From Magnetospirillum sp. XM-1 (GTDB lineage: Bacteria > Pseudomonadota > Alphaproteobacteria > Rhodospirillales > Magnetospirillaceae), in contig NZ_LN997848.1 in assembly GCF_001511835.1 (NCBI RefSeq), forward strand, positions 186,001 to 250,000: a DNA stretch of 64,000 nt, given 5' to 3'. Under the pieces are notes generated by a model. The model was not told where the DNA came from, made no database searches, and was given only the letters and a program-made list of their open reading frames with translations. A program made the translations under genes and the position numbers. Positions 9,384 to 19,264 of this stretch are shown here, piece by piece (the stretch's first letter is position 1; every line of letters starts with the position of its first letter).

Positions 9384-9785
9384 TTACCGGCTGCCGGAGG
9401 CGGTCTTGATCATCTTCTGGTACTTCTGGAACAGCGAGGCGGCGGCGTTGTAGCGGGAATTGGCCTCGCCCATCTTGGCCATCTGCTCTTCCAGGATGAC
9501 GGCGTTGCCGTCGGGCGTGGATTCGTAGGTGCGGCGCTGGGTCACGGCCTTGAACGGGCTGGGCGCCATCTCGGGCACAATGTGCTTGGCGTTGGTGGCG
9601 GCGGCGCCGACCTCGGGCTGGGAGGTTCCGGCCAGGACCTCCTTGAAGTTCAGCGGCTTGATGTCCTTGGGCAGGTAGCGCGGCGTGTTGGCGTTGGCGA
9701 TGTTGCCGGCCAGCACCTCCTGGCGCTGGGCGATCCAGTCCATCTGAGCCTTGGCCATCTTGAAAATGCCGAGATCGTCGTACAT
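9384..9785 (-). CDS. flgB: Flagellar basal-body rod protein FlgB
   Basis: 133 aa, proximal rod subunit and first gene of the minus-strand flagellar operon. The N-terminal region has the rod signature RQEVLAGNIANANTPRYLP, with the C-terminal helix NSRYNAAASLFQKYQKMIKT. The roughly 200-nt divergent space upstream should hold its promoter, but I could not find a convincing sigma-54 (GG-N10-GC) element. Confidence 0.95.
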   Translation of the reverse strand: MYDDLGIFKMAKAQMDWIAQRQEVLAGNIANANTPRYLPKDIKPLNFKEVLAGTSQPEVGAAATNAKHIVPEMAPSPFKAVTQRRTYESTPDGNAVILEEQMAKMGEANSRYNAAASLFQKYQKMIKTASGSR

Positions 9786-9923
9786 TCGCGCGAAACCTTA
9801 CGCCTGCAGCAATGATGGGCGAGCGGAGCCTTTCTCGCCAAGTTCACTATCCGCCCGGCCCCTTTAAGATTCCGTAAAGTCCGAGTCGCGACGCGGGTTT
9901 GCGGGCCGCCCGGCCCGCCCCCG

Positions 9924-9942
9924 GCTTAAACGAATTTTAAGC
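9924..9942. promoter_or_regulatory. AT-rich inverted repeat in the divergent flagellar intergenic region
   Basis: GCTTAAA-CGAAT-TTTAAGC is a perfect 7-bp inverted repeat in an otherwise GC-rich spacer between flgB (minus) and flhX-like (plus). Its position about 48 nt before the chosen flhX start suggests an operator, but no regulator can be assigned. Confidence 0.35.
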
Positions 9943-9989
9943 GCGCCGGAGCCATTGTGGAGGCTGACGCCCCCTTTGGGAAGCCGCCG

Positions 9990-10343
9990 ATGGGCAACAG
10001 GGACATTTGGGACGAAGAGGCGGAGAGCGAGCGGGCCAAGGCCGCCGCCCAACCCCGGCGCCGTCAGGTCGCCGTGGCGCTGGCCGACGACCCCGACAAT
10101 CCCGGCATGCCCACCGTCACCGCCTCGGGTCGCGGCGCGGTGGCCGAACAGATTCTGCAACTGGCCTTCGCCCATGGGGTGAAGGTCCGCACCGATCCCG
10201 ATCTGGCCGAGGTGCTGGCCGCCGTCGAGGTGGACACCGTCATTCCGGTGGAGGCCTTCGTCGCCGTGGCCGAGATCCTGGCCTATGTCTACCGCGCCAA
10301 CGCCGCCATGGGCGCGACGGCGGCTCCGGGAGGCAGCGCATGA
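9990..10343 (+). CDS. FlhB C-terminal-domain homologue (FlhX-like)
   Basis: About 117 aa. Residues from NPGMPTVTASGRG through AYVYRAN resemble the cytoplasmic domain of FlhB after its cleavage site: AVAEQILQLAFAHGVKVRTD corresponds to the FlhB stretch with KRIRDLATENEVPIVEN. No membrane part and no NPTH motif is present. Such stand-alone domains are known in several flagellated bacteria and can partly replace the cleaved FlhB fragment (family knowledge). The ATG at 9990 was chosen; a GTG at 9957 would add 11 residues. The stop overlaps the next start (ATGA), opening a four-gene plus-strand operon with fliO and fliP. Confidence 0.82.
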   Translation: MGNRDIWDEEAESERAKAAAQPRRRQVAVALADDPDNPGMPTVTASGRGAVAEQILQLAFAHGVKVRTDPDLAEVLAAVEVDTVIPVEAFVAVAEILAYVYRANAAMGATAAPGGSA

Positions 10344-10606
10344 GCGAACAGTCCGAAACCGTCCGCCAGGAACTGGAAAAGGCCGCCACCCTGGTGGGAA
10401 CCGCCCGGCGCCTGCTCGCCACCGGCACCGAGGTGGACCTGGCCGCCCTGGAAGGCCGGGTGAAGTTCGTCTGCGGCGCCGTCCTCGGCCTGGAGCGCAC
10501 CGAGGGTGCCGCCTTCCGCCCCGGCCTCGAGGCCCTGGTCGAGGATCTCGACCGGCTGGCCGCCGCGCTGACCCAGCGCCACAATCCGACATCCCTGGAC
10601 GCCTGA
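10340..10606 (+). CDS. Small conserved-looking flagellar-operon protein, function unknown
   Basis: 88 aa, mostly helical and acidic, with Leu/Ala-rich helices (VRQELEKAATLVGTARRLL and LEALVEDLDRLAAALTQR). It has no signal peptide or membrane segment. It overlaps flhX-like by 4 nt and ends 2 nt before fliO, so it is certainly cotranscribed with export-gate genes. The size and helical character would suit an export chaperone (inference). I do not recognise a family. Confidence 0.75.
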   Translation: MSEQSETVRQELEKAATLVGTARRLLATGTEVDLAALEGRVKFVCGAVLGLERTEGAAFRPGLEALVEDLDRLAAALTQRHNPTSLDA

Positions 10607-10608
10607 GC

Positions 10609-10938
10609 ATGGATTCAGCCAATTACCTGCGCTTCATCCTGTCGCTCGTGGCGGTGCTGGGACTGATCTTCGCCGTGGTTTGGGTGGTGCGGAGCCGCCT
10701 GCCCGGCGTCATGGCCGGCCGCAACGCCACCGGACGGCGCCTCGGCATCGTCGAATCCTTGACCCTGGACGTGAAACATCGTCTTGTCCTGGTGCGCCGC
10801 GACGACCGCGAGCATCTGCTGGTCCTGGGCGGTGCGCAGCCCGTGGTGGTGGAGGCCGATTGTCCCCGGGCCGCCTTCGCCCTGTCCAAGCCCGAGGCCT
10901 CGTGGCCCGACGCCCCCAAGCCGGAGACCGGATCATGA
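10609..10938 (+). CDS. fliO: Flagellar biosynthesis protein FliO
   Basis: 109 aa with one N-terminal membrane helix (about 8-27, FILSLVAVLGLIFAVVWVV). A small soluble domain follows, with the pattern GRRLGIVESLTLDVKHRLVLVRRDDREHLLVLGG that is characteristic of FliO. FliO helps stabilise and assemble the FliP ring. Its stop overlaps the fliP start by 4 nt (ATGA). Confidence 0.9.
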   Translation: MDSANYLRFILSLVAVLGLIFAVVWVVRSRLPGVMAGRNATGRRLGIVESLTLDVKHRLVLVRRDDREHLLVLGGAQPVVVEADCPRAAFALSKPEASWPDAPKPETGS

Positions 10939-11690
10939 CCCGCCTGCCGATGTCCCGCCCCCGGCTGATCCTGGCCATCGCCGCCGGCATCATGACCGCC
11001 CTGGCGGCGGGACCGGTCCTGGCCCAGTCGCTGAACATCGACTTAGGCGGCCCCCAGGCCTCCGCCACCTCGCGCATCATCCAGCTGATCGCGCTGACCA
11101 CCGTGCTTTCGGTGGCGCCAAGCATCCTGGTGATGGTGACGTCGTTCACCCGCTTCGTGGTGGTGCTGGGCTTCCTGCGTCAGGCGCTGGGCACCCAGCA
11201 GAGCCCGCCCAACACGGTGATGGTCAGCCTGGCCATGTTCCTCACCGCCTTCGTCATGGCGCCCACCTTTGAGAAGGCCTGGACCGACGGCATCCAGCCG
11301 GTGATGGACGGCCACCTGGACGAGCTGGAGGGCTTCGAGAAGGCCGTCAGGCCGTTTCACGCCTTCATGAGCAGGCATGTCCGCGCCCAGGACCTGAAGC
11401 TGTTCATGGACCTGTCGCGCTCCAAGGACGTGGTGAAGGCCGAGGACGTGCCCCTGAAGGCCCTGGTTCCCGCCTTCATGATCAGCGAGCTGCGCCGGGC
11501 GTTCGAGATCGGCTTCCTGGTCTTCCTGCCCTTCCTGATCATCGACATGGTCATCGCCTCGGTGCTGATGAGCATGGGCATGATGATGATTCCGCCGGCC
11601 ATGATCTCACTTCCGTTTAAGCTGATCTTCTTCGTCATGGTGGACGGGTGGTATCTCGTCGTAGGGTCCCTGGTGCAGAGTTACGGGTAA
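10935..11690 (+). CDS. fliP: Flagellar export gate protein FliP
   Basis: 251 aa. An N-terminal signal sequence ending near LAAGPVLAQS is followed by the FliP core: RIIQLIALTTVLSVAPSILVM, SFTRFVVVLGFLRQALGTQQ, and the C-terminal membrane block around SMGMMMIPPAMISLPFKLIFF. FliP forms the core of the export gate with FliQ/FliR, which are encoded on the opposite arm of this locus. The start lies inside the end of fliO. Confidence 0.97.
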   Translation: MTRLPMSRPRLILAIAAGIMTALAAGPVLAQSLNIDLGGPQASATSRIIQLIALTTVLSVAPSILVMVTSFTRFVVVLGFLRQALGTQQSPPNTVMVSLAMFLTAFVMAPTFEKAWTDGIQPVMDGHLDELEGFEKAVRPFHAFMSRHVRAQDLKLFMDLSRSKDVVKAEDVPLKALVPAFMISELRRAFEIGFLVFLPFLIIDMVIASVLMSMGMMMIPPAMISLPFKLIFFVMVDGWYLVVGSLVQSYG

Positions 11691-11839
11691 GGACCTACTA
11701 CCGAATAGAGAAGTGACGACACATTTCGCATTGGTTTAAATTCAGTTAACCAAGAGCGCGAACTGTGTTGACCGATCTTTGACATACTTCGCGCATAGCC
11801 AATGCCTGGACTAAATCCAGCCGAAGGAAACGCCGAAGA

Positions 11840-11971
11840 ATGCCCTTCAATCTCGACACCTTTCGCGCCGGTTTCGGCGCCACCATGGCCCAGATCAGGG
11901 ACAATCTGCGCGAGTTGAGCCGCGCCCAGGAGGAGATGCACCGGCGCATCGAAGCGTTCGGCGTCCGCTGA
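11840..11971 (+). CDS. Small 43-aa protein downstream of fliP
   Basis: ATG at 11840 with AAGGAAA about 10 nt upstream; 43 codons of normal high-GC composition; no signal or membrane segment. The peptide starts MPFNLDTFRAGFGATMAQI and is predicted helical with alternating charges (REL-RAQEEMHRRIE). A strong terminator begins 14 nt after the stop, which supports a real transcription unit. It is either the last gene of the fliP operon, 149 nt away, or monocistronic. Function unknown. Confidence 0.6.
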   Translation: MPFNLDTFRAGFGATMAQIRDNLRELSRAQEEMHRRIEAFGVR

Positions 11972-11985
11972 CCCGGACCAAAAGA

Positions 11986-12024
11986 AACCCCGCCGACGCA
12001 TTGGCCTCGGCGGGGTTCTTTTTT
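11986..12024 (+). terminator. Strong terminator after the 43-aa gene
   Basis: An 11-bp perfect stem AACCCCGCCGA/TCGGCGGGGTT (11986-11996 with 12007-12017) has a 10-nt loop and is followed by CTTTTTT. A T-rich tail also exists on the minus strand, so it may also back up icd termination. Confidence 0.9.
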
Positions 12025-12033
12025 GACCGGTTT

Positions 12034-12094
12034 GCGGGCGAGACGCCCGCGCTCCAGAGGTCGGTCCGTCGTGGAGCGCGGCCGTCCCGGCCGC
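12034..12094. repeat. Imperfect palindromic GC-rich intergenic element
   Basis: GCGGGCGAGACGCCCGCGCTCC at the left is mirrored by GGAGCGCGGCCGTCCCGGCCGC at the right around a short centre. Read on the plus strand the left arm would encode AGETPAL, a phrase I associate with interspersed palindromic elements in other genomes (recollection, unverified). It fills the space between the two convergent genes. Confidence 0.5.
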
Positions 12095-12108
12095 CCCCCC
12101 TCGGAGGA

Positions 12109-13326
12109 TCAGGCCAGACCCATCCGCTTCTTCAGGTTCTCGTCCAGCTTGTCCAGGAACTGCTGGGTGGTCAGCCACGACTGGCCGGGGCCGATCAGGA
12201 TGGCCAGGTCCTTGGTCATGAAGCCGGATTCCACCGTTTCCACGCACACTTCCTCGAGGGACTGGGCGAACTTCGCCACCTCGGGGGTGTTGTCGAACTG
12301 GGCGCGATAGAACAGGCCGCGGGTCCAGGCGAAGATCGACGCGATCGGATTGGTCGAGGTCTCCTTGCCCTTCTGGTGCTCGCGGTAGTGCCGCGTCACC
12401 GTGCCGTGGGCGGCCTCGGCCTCGACGACCTTGCCGTCGGGGCTCATCAGCACCGAGGTCATCAGGCCCAGTGAGCCGAAGCCCTGGGCCACGGTGTCGG
12501 ACTGCACGTCGCCGTCGTAGTTCTTGCAGGCCCAGACGAACTCGCCCGACCACTTCAAGGCGGACGCCACCATGTCGTCGATCAGGCGGTGCTCGTAGGT
12601 GATGCCCAGCTTGTCGAACTCGACCTTGAACTCCTTATCGAACACTTCCTGGAAGATGTCCTTGAAGCGGCCGTCATAGGCCTTGAGGATGGTGTTCTTG
12701 GTCGACAGGTACACCGGCCACTTCTTCTGCAGGCCGTAATTCATGCAGGCCCGGGCGAAGCCGTAGATGGACTCGTCCAGGTTGTACATGCCCATGGCCA
12801 CGCCGGCGCCGGGGAAGTCGAACACTTCGTGCTCGATGGTCTCGCCGTTGGTGCCGACGAACTTGATGGTCAGCTTGCCGGGGCCGGGGACGGTGAAGTC
12901 GGTGGCCTTGTATTGGTCGCCGAAGGCGTGGCGGCCGATGACGATGGGCTTGGTCCAGCCGGGCACCAGGCGCGGCACGTTCTTGCAGATGATCGGCTCG
13001 CGGAACACGGTGCCGTCAAGAATGTTGCGGATGGTGCCGTTGGGCGACTTCCACATCTTCTTCAGGTTGAATTCCTTCACCCGCGCCTCGTCGGGGGTGA
13101 TGGTGGCGCACTTGACGCCGACGCCGTACTTCTTGATGGCCTCCGAGGCCTCGATCGTCACCTTGTCGTCGGTCTTGTCGCGGTATTCGATGCCCAGATC
13201 GTAATATTTCAGATCCACGTCCAGGTAGGGCAGGATCAGCTTGTCCTTGATGAACTTCCAGATGATCCGGGTCATCTCGTCGCCGTCCAGCTCGACGATC
13301 GGGTTTGCGACTTTGATCTTCTTCAT
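12109..13326 (-). CDS. icd: NADP-dependent isocitrate dehydrogenase, homodimeric type
   Basis: 405 aa, converting isocitrate to 2-oxoglutarate and CO2 with NADP+ in the TCA cycle. The N-terminus [20 protein letters not shown] and the substrate-binding segment [19 protein letters not shown] are typical of the eukaryote-like (subfamily II) dimeric enzyme; metal-binding aspartates lie in the later DDMVA segment. ATG at 13326 was chosen because GAGGAA precedes it; the frame stays open further upstream without family similarity. A second, unrelated isocitrate dehydrogenase lies directly upstream on the same strand. Confidence 0.97.
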   Translation of the reverse strand: MKKIKVANPIVELDGDEMTRIIWKFIKDKLILPYLDVDLKYYDLGIEYRDKTDDKVTIEASEAIKKYGVGVKCATITPDEARVKEFNLKKMWKSPNGTIRNILDGTVFREPIICKNVPRLVPGWTKPIVIGRHAFGDQYKATDFTVPGPGKLTIKFVGTNGETIEHEVFDFPGAGVAMGMYNLDESIYGFARACMNYGLQKKWPVYLSTKNTILKAYDGRFKDIFQEVFDKEFKVEFDKLGITYEHRLIDDMVASALKWSGEFVWACKNYDGDVQSDTVAQGFGSLGLMTSVLMSPDGKVVEAEAAHGTVTRHYREHQKGKETSTNPIASIFAWTRGLFYRAQFDNTPEVAKFAQSLEEVCVETVESGFMTKDLAILIGPGQSWLTTQQFLDKLDENLKKRMGLA

Positions 13327-13448
13327 TGACGGTGTTCCTCGGGGTGCGAAAGGCCCAATAACTGCTTGTCTCAAGCGGCCCGCCCCACGAGCCTGTTCGC
13401 CAGGCGTTTGGATGAGGCGGCCCACCAACTCAAACTGTGGCGGACCGG

Positions 13449-13482
13449 AACGAAAGCGGCGGGAGTTCGCATCTCCCGCCGC
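13449..13482 (-). terminator. Terminator between the two isocitrate dehydrogenase genes
   Basis: A perfect 10-bp stem GCGGCGGGAG/CTCCCGCCGC (13456-13482, 7-nt loop) is followed on the minus strand by TTTCGTT. It lies 13 nt past the stop of the monomeric enzyme gene, so icd probably has its own promoter. Confidence 0.7.
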
Positions 13483-13494
13483 CGCCGTACCGTA

Positions 13495-15726
<2,232 letters not shown>

Positions 15727-15908
15727 TCATCCCTTCGCTGGAAGCCCATGCCGTCGATTGCCCGTGAAATCCCGCCACGCGGCAAACGCGGGACGATAGC
15801 ATTCGAGACGCCAAACGCAAGACTCAATCCTACTCGTTGGGAGGGGAAACGGGCGGGTAGGCCCCACCCGAAACCCATGAAACGCACCGGAATGATGGAT
15901 TCCCGCCC

Positions 15909-16919
15909 GTGACACTGGCGGAATTTAGAGCTAGGGTAGCGACCGCAAATTCTTCCGCCACCACCTCGCGAGGCGCCTTGAACCGGCCTACGCTCATCGC
16001 CCTGATCGGACTTGCCGTCGCGGTTGTCGCCATCGTGCTTGCCATGCTCAGCCAGCGTGACGACACCAAGGAGATGGTCGTCCAGACCCTGCCGCCGCCC
16101 GGCGCGGCGGCCCCCGCCGCCGTGGCCGACGCGAACGAGCCGACCTTCGACGTGGTCCGCATCGATTCCGGCGGCGACGCGGTCATCGCCGGGCGCGCCA
16201 AGCCCGGAGCGCGGGTCGTCATCATCGACGGCGGCAAGGAACTGGGCCAGGTCACCGCCGACCAGCGCGGCGAGTGGGTGTTCCTGCCCTCCGGCCCGCT
16301 GGCTCCCGGCTCGCGGGAACTGCGGCTGAGGGCCGTCAATCCCGACGGCAGCACGGTGGAGTCCGGCGAGTCCGTCGTCCTGGTGGTGCCGCCCCGCGGC
16401 CAGGGCTCGGCGCTGGCCATCAAGTCGGGCCGCGACGGCAGCAGCCGCATCCTGCAGGGCCCCGCCAACGGCGCTCCGGGCGCCCTTTCGCTCGACATCG
16501 TCGACCACGACGACAAGGGCCGCATGGCGGTCAGCGGCCGCGCGCCCTCCGGGGCCAAGGTCAACGTCTACATGGACAACCGGCTGCTGGGCCGCACCAC
16601 CGCCGACGCGGACGGCAACTGGCGGGTGAACTCGACCTTAGCGCCGGGCAAGGGCAGCCATACGCTGCGCGCCGACCAGGTGGACGACAAGGGCAAGGTG
16701 CTGGCCCGGGTGGAATTCCCGTGGATTCTGGGCGACAACGTCGCGCCTTCGGGCGGCTCGAGCGTGACGGTGCTGCAGGGTAACTCGCTGTGGCGCATCG
16801 CCCGGCGGCTTTACGGCCAGGGCGTCGCCTACACGGTGATCTTCGAGGCCAACCGCGACAGCATCAAGAACCCCGACCTCATCTATCCCGGTCAGGTGTT
16901 CAGCGTTCCCGCGAAGTAG
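15909..16919 (+). CDS. LysM-domain protein with N-terminal membrane anchor
   Basis: 336 aa. One membrane helix lies near residues 28-46 (TLIALIGLAVAVVAIVLAM). An Ala/Pro linker and two immunoglobulin- or carboxypeptidase-like beta regions follow (about 80-150 and 180-275; AGRAKPGARVVIIDGGKELG is typical). A C-terminal LysM domain (about 285-336) carries SLWRIARRLYGQG and NPDLIYPGQVFSVP. LysM binds peptidoglycan, so an inner-membrane-anchored periplasmic role is likely. The start is uncertain: GTG at 15909, or TTG near 15978 just before the helix. The stop codon lies in a 13-bp tandem repeat. Confidence 0.85.
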   Translation: MTLAEFRARVATANSSATTSRGALNRPTLIALIGLAVAVVAIVLAMLSQRDDTKEMVVQTLPPPGAAAPAAVADANEPTFDVVRIDSGGDAVIAGRAKPGARVVIIDGGKELGQVTADQRGEWVFLPSGPLAPGSRELRLRAVNPDGSTVESGESVVLVVPPRGQGSALAIKSGRDGSSRILQGPANGAPGALSLDIVDHDDKGRMAVSGRAPSGAKVNVYMDNRLLGRTTADADGNWRVNSTLAPGKGSHTLRADQVDDKGKVLARVEFPWILGDNVAPSGGSSVTVLQGNSLWRIARRLYGQGVAYTVIFEANRDSIKNPDLIYPGQVFSVPAK

Positions 16920-16946
16920 GGCCGCGAAGTAGGCCCGCGAAGTAGG
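16910..16946 (+). repeat. 13-bp tandem repeat built on the stop codon of the LysM gene
   Basis: Three copies of CGCGAAGTAGG (16910-16920, 16923-16933, 16936-16946) at exact 13-bp spacing. The first copy contains the gene's TAG (16917-16919). Because 13 is not a multiple of 3, the TAGs at 16917, 16930 and 16943 fall in three different frames. Confidence 0.95.
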
Positions 16947-16955
16947 AAAGAGGCG

Positions 16956-17471
16956 CTAACGTCCCCGGGACTTGGCCCGGCGCCATTCCGGACGCACGGC
17001 GCTTTCGCCCGGACGGGCCGGGGCCAGCGGCGGGCGCACATACATGGCGATCAGCTCCATGTAGGGAACGGCCGGAGCCAGGAAGCGGATCACCGCCGAA
17101 ACCAGACGGACCGCCGAGACCGGCGTGGGCACTGAAAGCTCGCCCCCCAGCAGGATGCGTCCCTGGTTGATGCGGAAGCTTCCCCCGCCCAGAACGGCGT
17201 TGCCCGCGTCGACGATCCGGGCCAGCCCGGCACGGGCCGCCGGCGATTCCGCCGAGAAGGGCATGGGGCCCAGATCGCCCACCAGCTTGAGCAGGACCGA
17301 GGACCCGGCCTGTTCCAGACGGCCGGCGAAGCGGACGAAGCGGAAACCGAAATCGAAGGCCACCGGGCCATCGCCCAGGGCCAGGGGCGGAGCCTCAGCG
17401 CCTTCGAGCACCGCGTCGATATCCAACGGCAAGGCCATGCCACCCAAAGAAAACGCATTCGACTTGGACAT
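16956..17471 (-). CDS. Hypothetical protein, 171 aa
   Basis: No family recognised with confidence. The predicted protein is acidic to neutral and hydrophobic-rich, with no signal peptide. It contains GPVAFDFGFRFVRFAG, a central segment with SVLLKLVGDLGPMPFSAESP, a helix ARAGLARIVDAGNAVLGGG and a basic tail. The overall strand-strand-helix pattern resembles small chaperone-like (YbjN or type III secretion chaperone) folds, but that is only an impression. ATG at 17471 was chosen; ATGs at 17537 and 17438 are alternatives without better ribosome binding sites. It lies convergent to the LysM gene and divergent from psd. Confidence 0.65.
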   Translation of the reverse strand: MSKSNAFSLGGMALPLDIDAVLEGAEAPPLALGDGPVAFDFGFRFVRFAGRLEQAGSSVLLKLVGDLGPMPFSAESPAARAGLARIVDAGNAVLGGGSFRINQGRILLGGELSVPTPVSAVRLVSAVIRFLAPAVPYMELIAMYVRPPLAPARPGESAVRPEWRRAKSRGR

Positions 17472-17627
17472 GCCGACGCCGCCCGATCCTCGACGAAATT
17501 CATGGTAGGAACTTAGGTTCCTCCACACTAGTATCATGCCGCCGACCGGGATGAAAATCCAAAAGGCCGGCCTTGCCCAAGGACATCGCCCCGACTAATG
17601 GAGGGGGCGGCCATTCGGAGGTGACGC

Positions 17628-18335
17628 GTGCAGGCTCAGCAGATTTCCCTGACCAAGTATCTCTGGTTCCCCATCAACCGCGAGGGGTGGCCCTTCGTCG
17701 GCCTGTTCGCGCTGGGAGCCCTGCTGCTGGGCCAGGTCTGGGGACCGCTGGGCTGGGTTGGAGCGCTGCTCACCTGCTGGTGCGCCTGGTTCTTCCGCGA
17801 TCCCGACCGCGTCACGCCGACCCGCGACGGCCTGGTGATCAGCCCCGCCGACGGCGTGGTGCAGATGGTGGGCATGGTCGCCCCGCCGCCCGAGCTCGAG
17901 ATGGGCGACGAACCCCGCATGCGCATCTCGGTGTTCATGAGCGTGTTCTCGGTCCACATCAACCGCTGCCCGGTGGACGGCGCCATCGTCAAGTGCTCGT
18001 ACCGTCCCGGCAAGTTCCTCGACGCCTCGCTGGACAAGGCCAGCGCCGACAACGAGCGCATGAGCGTGCGCATGAGCCGCGCCGACGGCCGCGAGATCGC
18101 CTTCGTGCAGATCGCCGGGCTGGTGGCGCGTCGAATCAAGTGCGACCTGAAGGAAGGCCAGCAGGTCCGGGCCGGCCAGCGCTTCGGCCTGATCCGCTTC
18201 GGCTCGCGCGTCGACGTCTATCTGCCCGACGGCGTCGCCCCCCTGGTCAGCCTGGGACAAAGCATCATCGCCGGCGAGACCGTGCTGGCCGACCTGGATT
18301 CGGCGGAAGGCGCCCGTCAGGGGGAAATCCGCTGA
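17628..18335 (+). CDS. psd: Phosphatidylserine decarboxylase proenzyme
   Basis: 235 aa, short alphaproteobacterial type. It makes phosphatidylethanolamine from phosphatidylserine. N-terminal hydrophobic helices (about 23-53) anchor it to the membrane. Catalytic motifs are SPADG (72-76), SVH near 110, and the self-cleavage site FGS at Gly192-Ser193, where Ser becomes the pyruvoyl cofactor. The GTG start is set by the strong Shine-Dalgarno GGAGGTGA 4-5 nt upstream. Its stop overlaps pssA (TGATG), so substrate-making and substrate-using enzymes are cotranscribed. Confidence 0.96.
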   Translation: MQAQQISLTKYLWFPINREGWPFVGLFALGALLLGQVWGPLGWVGALLTCWCAWFFRDPDRVTPTRDGLVISPADGVVQMVGMVAPPPELEMGDEPRMRISVFMSVFSVHINRCPVDGAIVKCSYRPGKFLDASLDKASADNERMSVRMSRADGREIAFVQIAGLVARRIKCDLKEGQQVRAGQRFGLIRFGSRVDVYLPDGVAPLVSLGQSIIAGETVLADLDSAEGARQGEIR

Positions 18336-19129
18336 TGTTCCGCCCCAAGCGCCCGCCCCGCATCCGAGGGTTGTCGATCAACAAGCTGATCCCCAACATC
18401 CTGACGATGCTGGCGCTGTGCGCGGGGCTGACCTCCATCCGCTTCGCCGTCCACGGCATGTGGAAGGAGGCGGTGATGTCCACCGTGCTGGCCGCCATCC
18501 TGGACGGGCTGGACGGTCGGGTGGCCCGCCTGCTGCAGGGCACGTCGAAGTTCGGCGCCGAGCTGGATTCCCTGTCCGACTTCGTCAGCTTCGGCGTGGC
18601 GCCGGCCATGGTGCTGTATTTCTGGACCATGCAGGGCGCGGGGGCCTATGGCTGGGCCATGGTGCTGCTGTTCTCGGTGTGCTGCGCGCTGCGCCTGGCG
18701 CGCTTCAACACCATGATCGGCGAGCCCGATTTGCCACCCTACGCCTACAACTTCTTCACCGGCGTCCCCGCCCCGGCGGCGGCCGGACTGGTGCTGATGC
18801 CGCTGGTGTTCACCATCCAGTTCGGCGGCGGATTCTTCGACCAGCCGGTGGTGGTCTCGGTCTTCCTGATGGGCGTGTCGTTCCTGATGGTCAGCAAGAT
18901 CCCCACCTTCTCGTTCAAGAAGGTCCGCGTGCCCCACAAATGGGTGCTGCCCATCCTGCTGGTCATCGGACTGGCCGCCGCCTTCCTGGTCACCGAGCCG
19001 TGGCTGACCCTGTCGCTGCTGGGCACGCTCTATCTCGGGATGATTCCGCTCAGCGTGCGCTCGTTCGCACGCCTTAAGGCACAGGCAGAGTCCACCCCCC
19101 CAGACGAACCGGCTACGACCTCCGCGTAA
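18335..19129 (+). CDS. pssA: CDP-diacylglycerol-serine O-phosphatidyltransferase
   Basis: 264 aa, polytopic membrane enzyme that joins CDP-diacylglycerol and serine to make phosphatidylserine. The CDP-alcohol phosphotransferase signature is complete: DGRVAR, then G-x3-D-x3-D in GAELDSLSD, followed by FVSFGVAP. About eight hydrophobic segments continue to the C-terminus. Start overlaps the psd stop by 1 nt. Confidence 0.96.
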   Translation: MFRPKRPPRIRGLSINKLIPNILTMLALCAGLTSIRFAVHGMWKEAVMSTVLAAILDGLDGRVARLLQGTSKFGAELDSLSDFVSFGVAPAMVLYFWTMQGAGAYGWAMVLLFSVCCALRLARFNTMIGEPDLPPYAYNFFTGVPAPAAAGLVLMPLVFTIQFGGGFFDQPVVVSVFLMGVSFLMVSKIPTFSFKKVRVPHKWVLPILLVIGLAAAFLVTEPWLTLSLLGTLYLGMIPLSVRSFARLKAQAESTPPDEPATTSA

Positions 19130-19264
19130 CACTGTGGCTTTTACGCAACAGGCGCCGAAGATCGTGCCGCAGCGCGGCGCGGCCGTCTTGCCGCCCTCAG
19201 CCACCGGCTGTACATATGGGGGCAGATTCACAACGCCTCGCACCCTCTTGGGAAGGTAAAAACC

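Noticed and set aside
9786..9989. Sigma-54 promoter for flgB
   Set aside because: No GG-N10-GC pair with TTGC fits on the minus strand in this spacer, so I did not annotate one.
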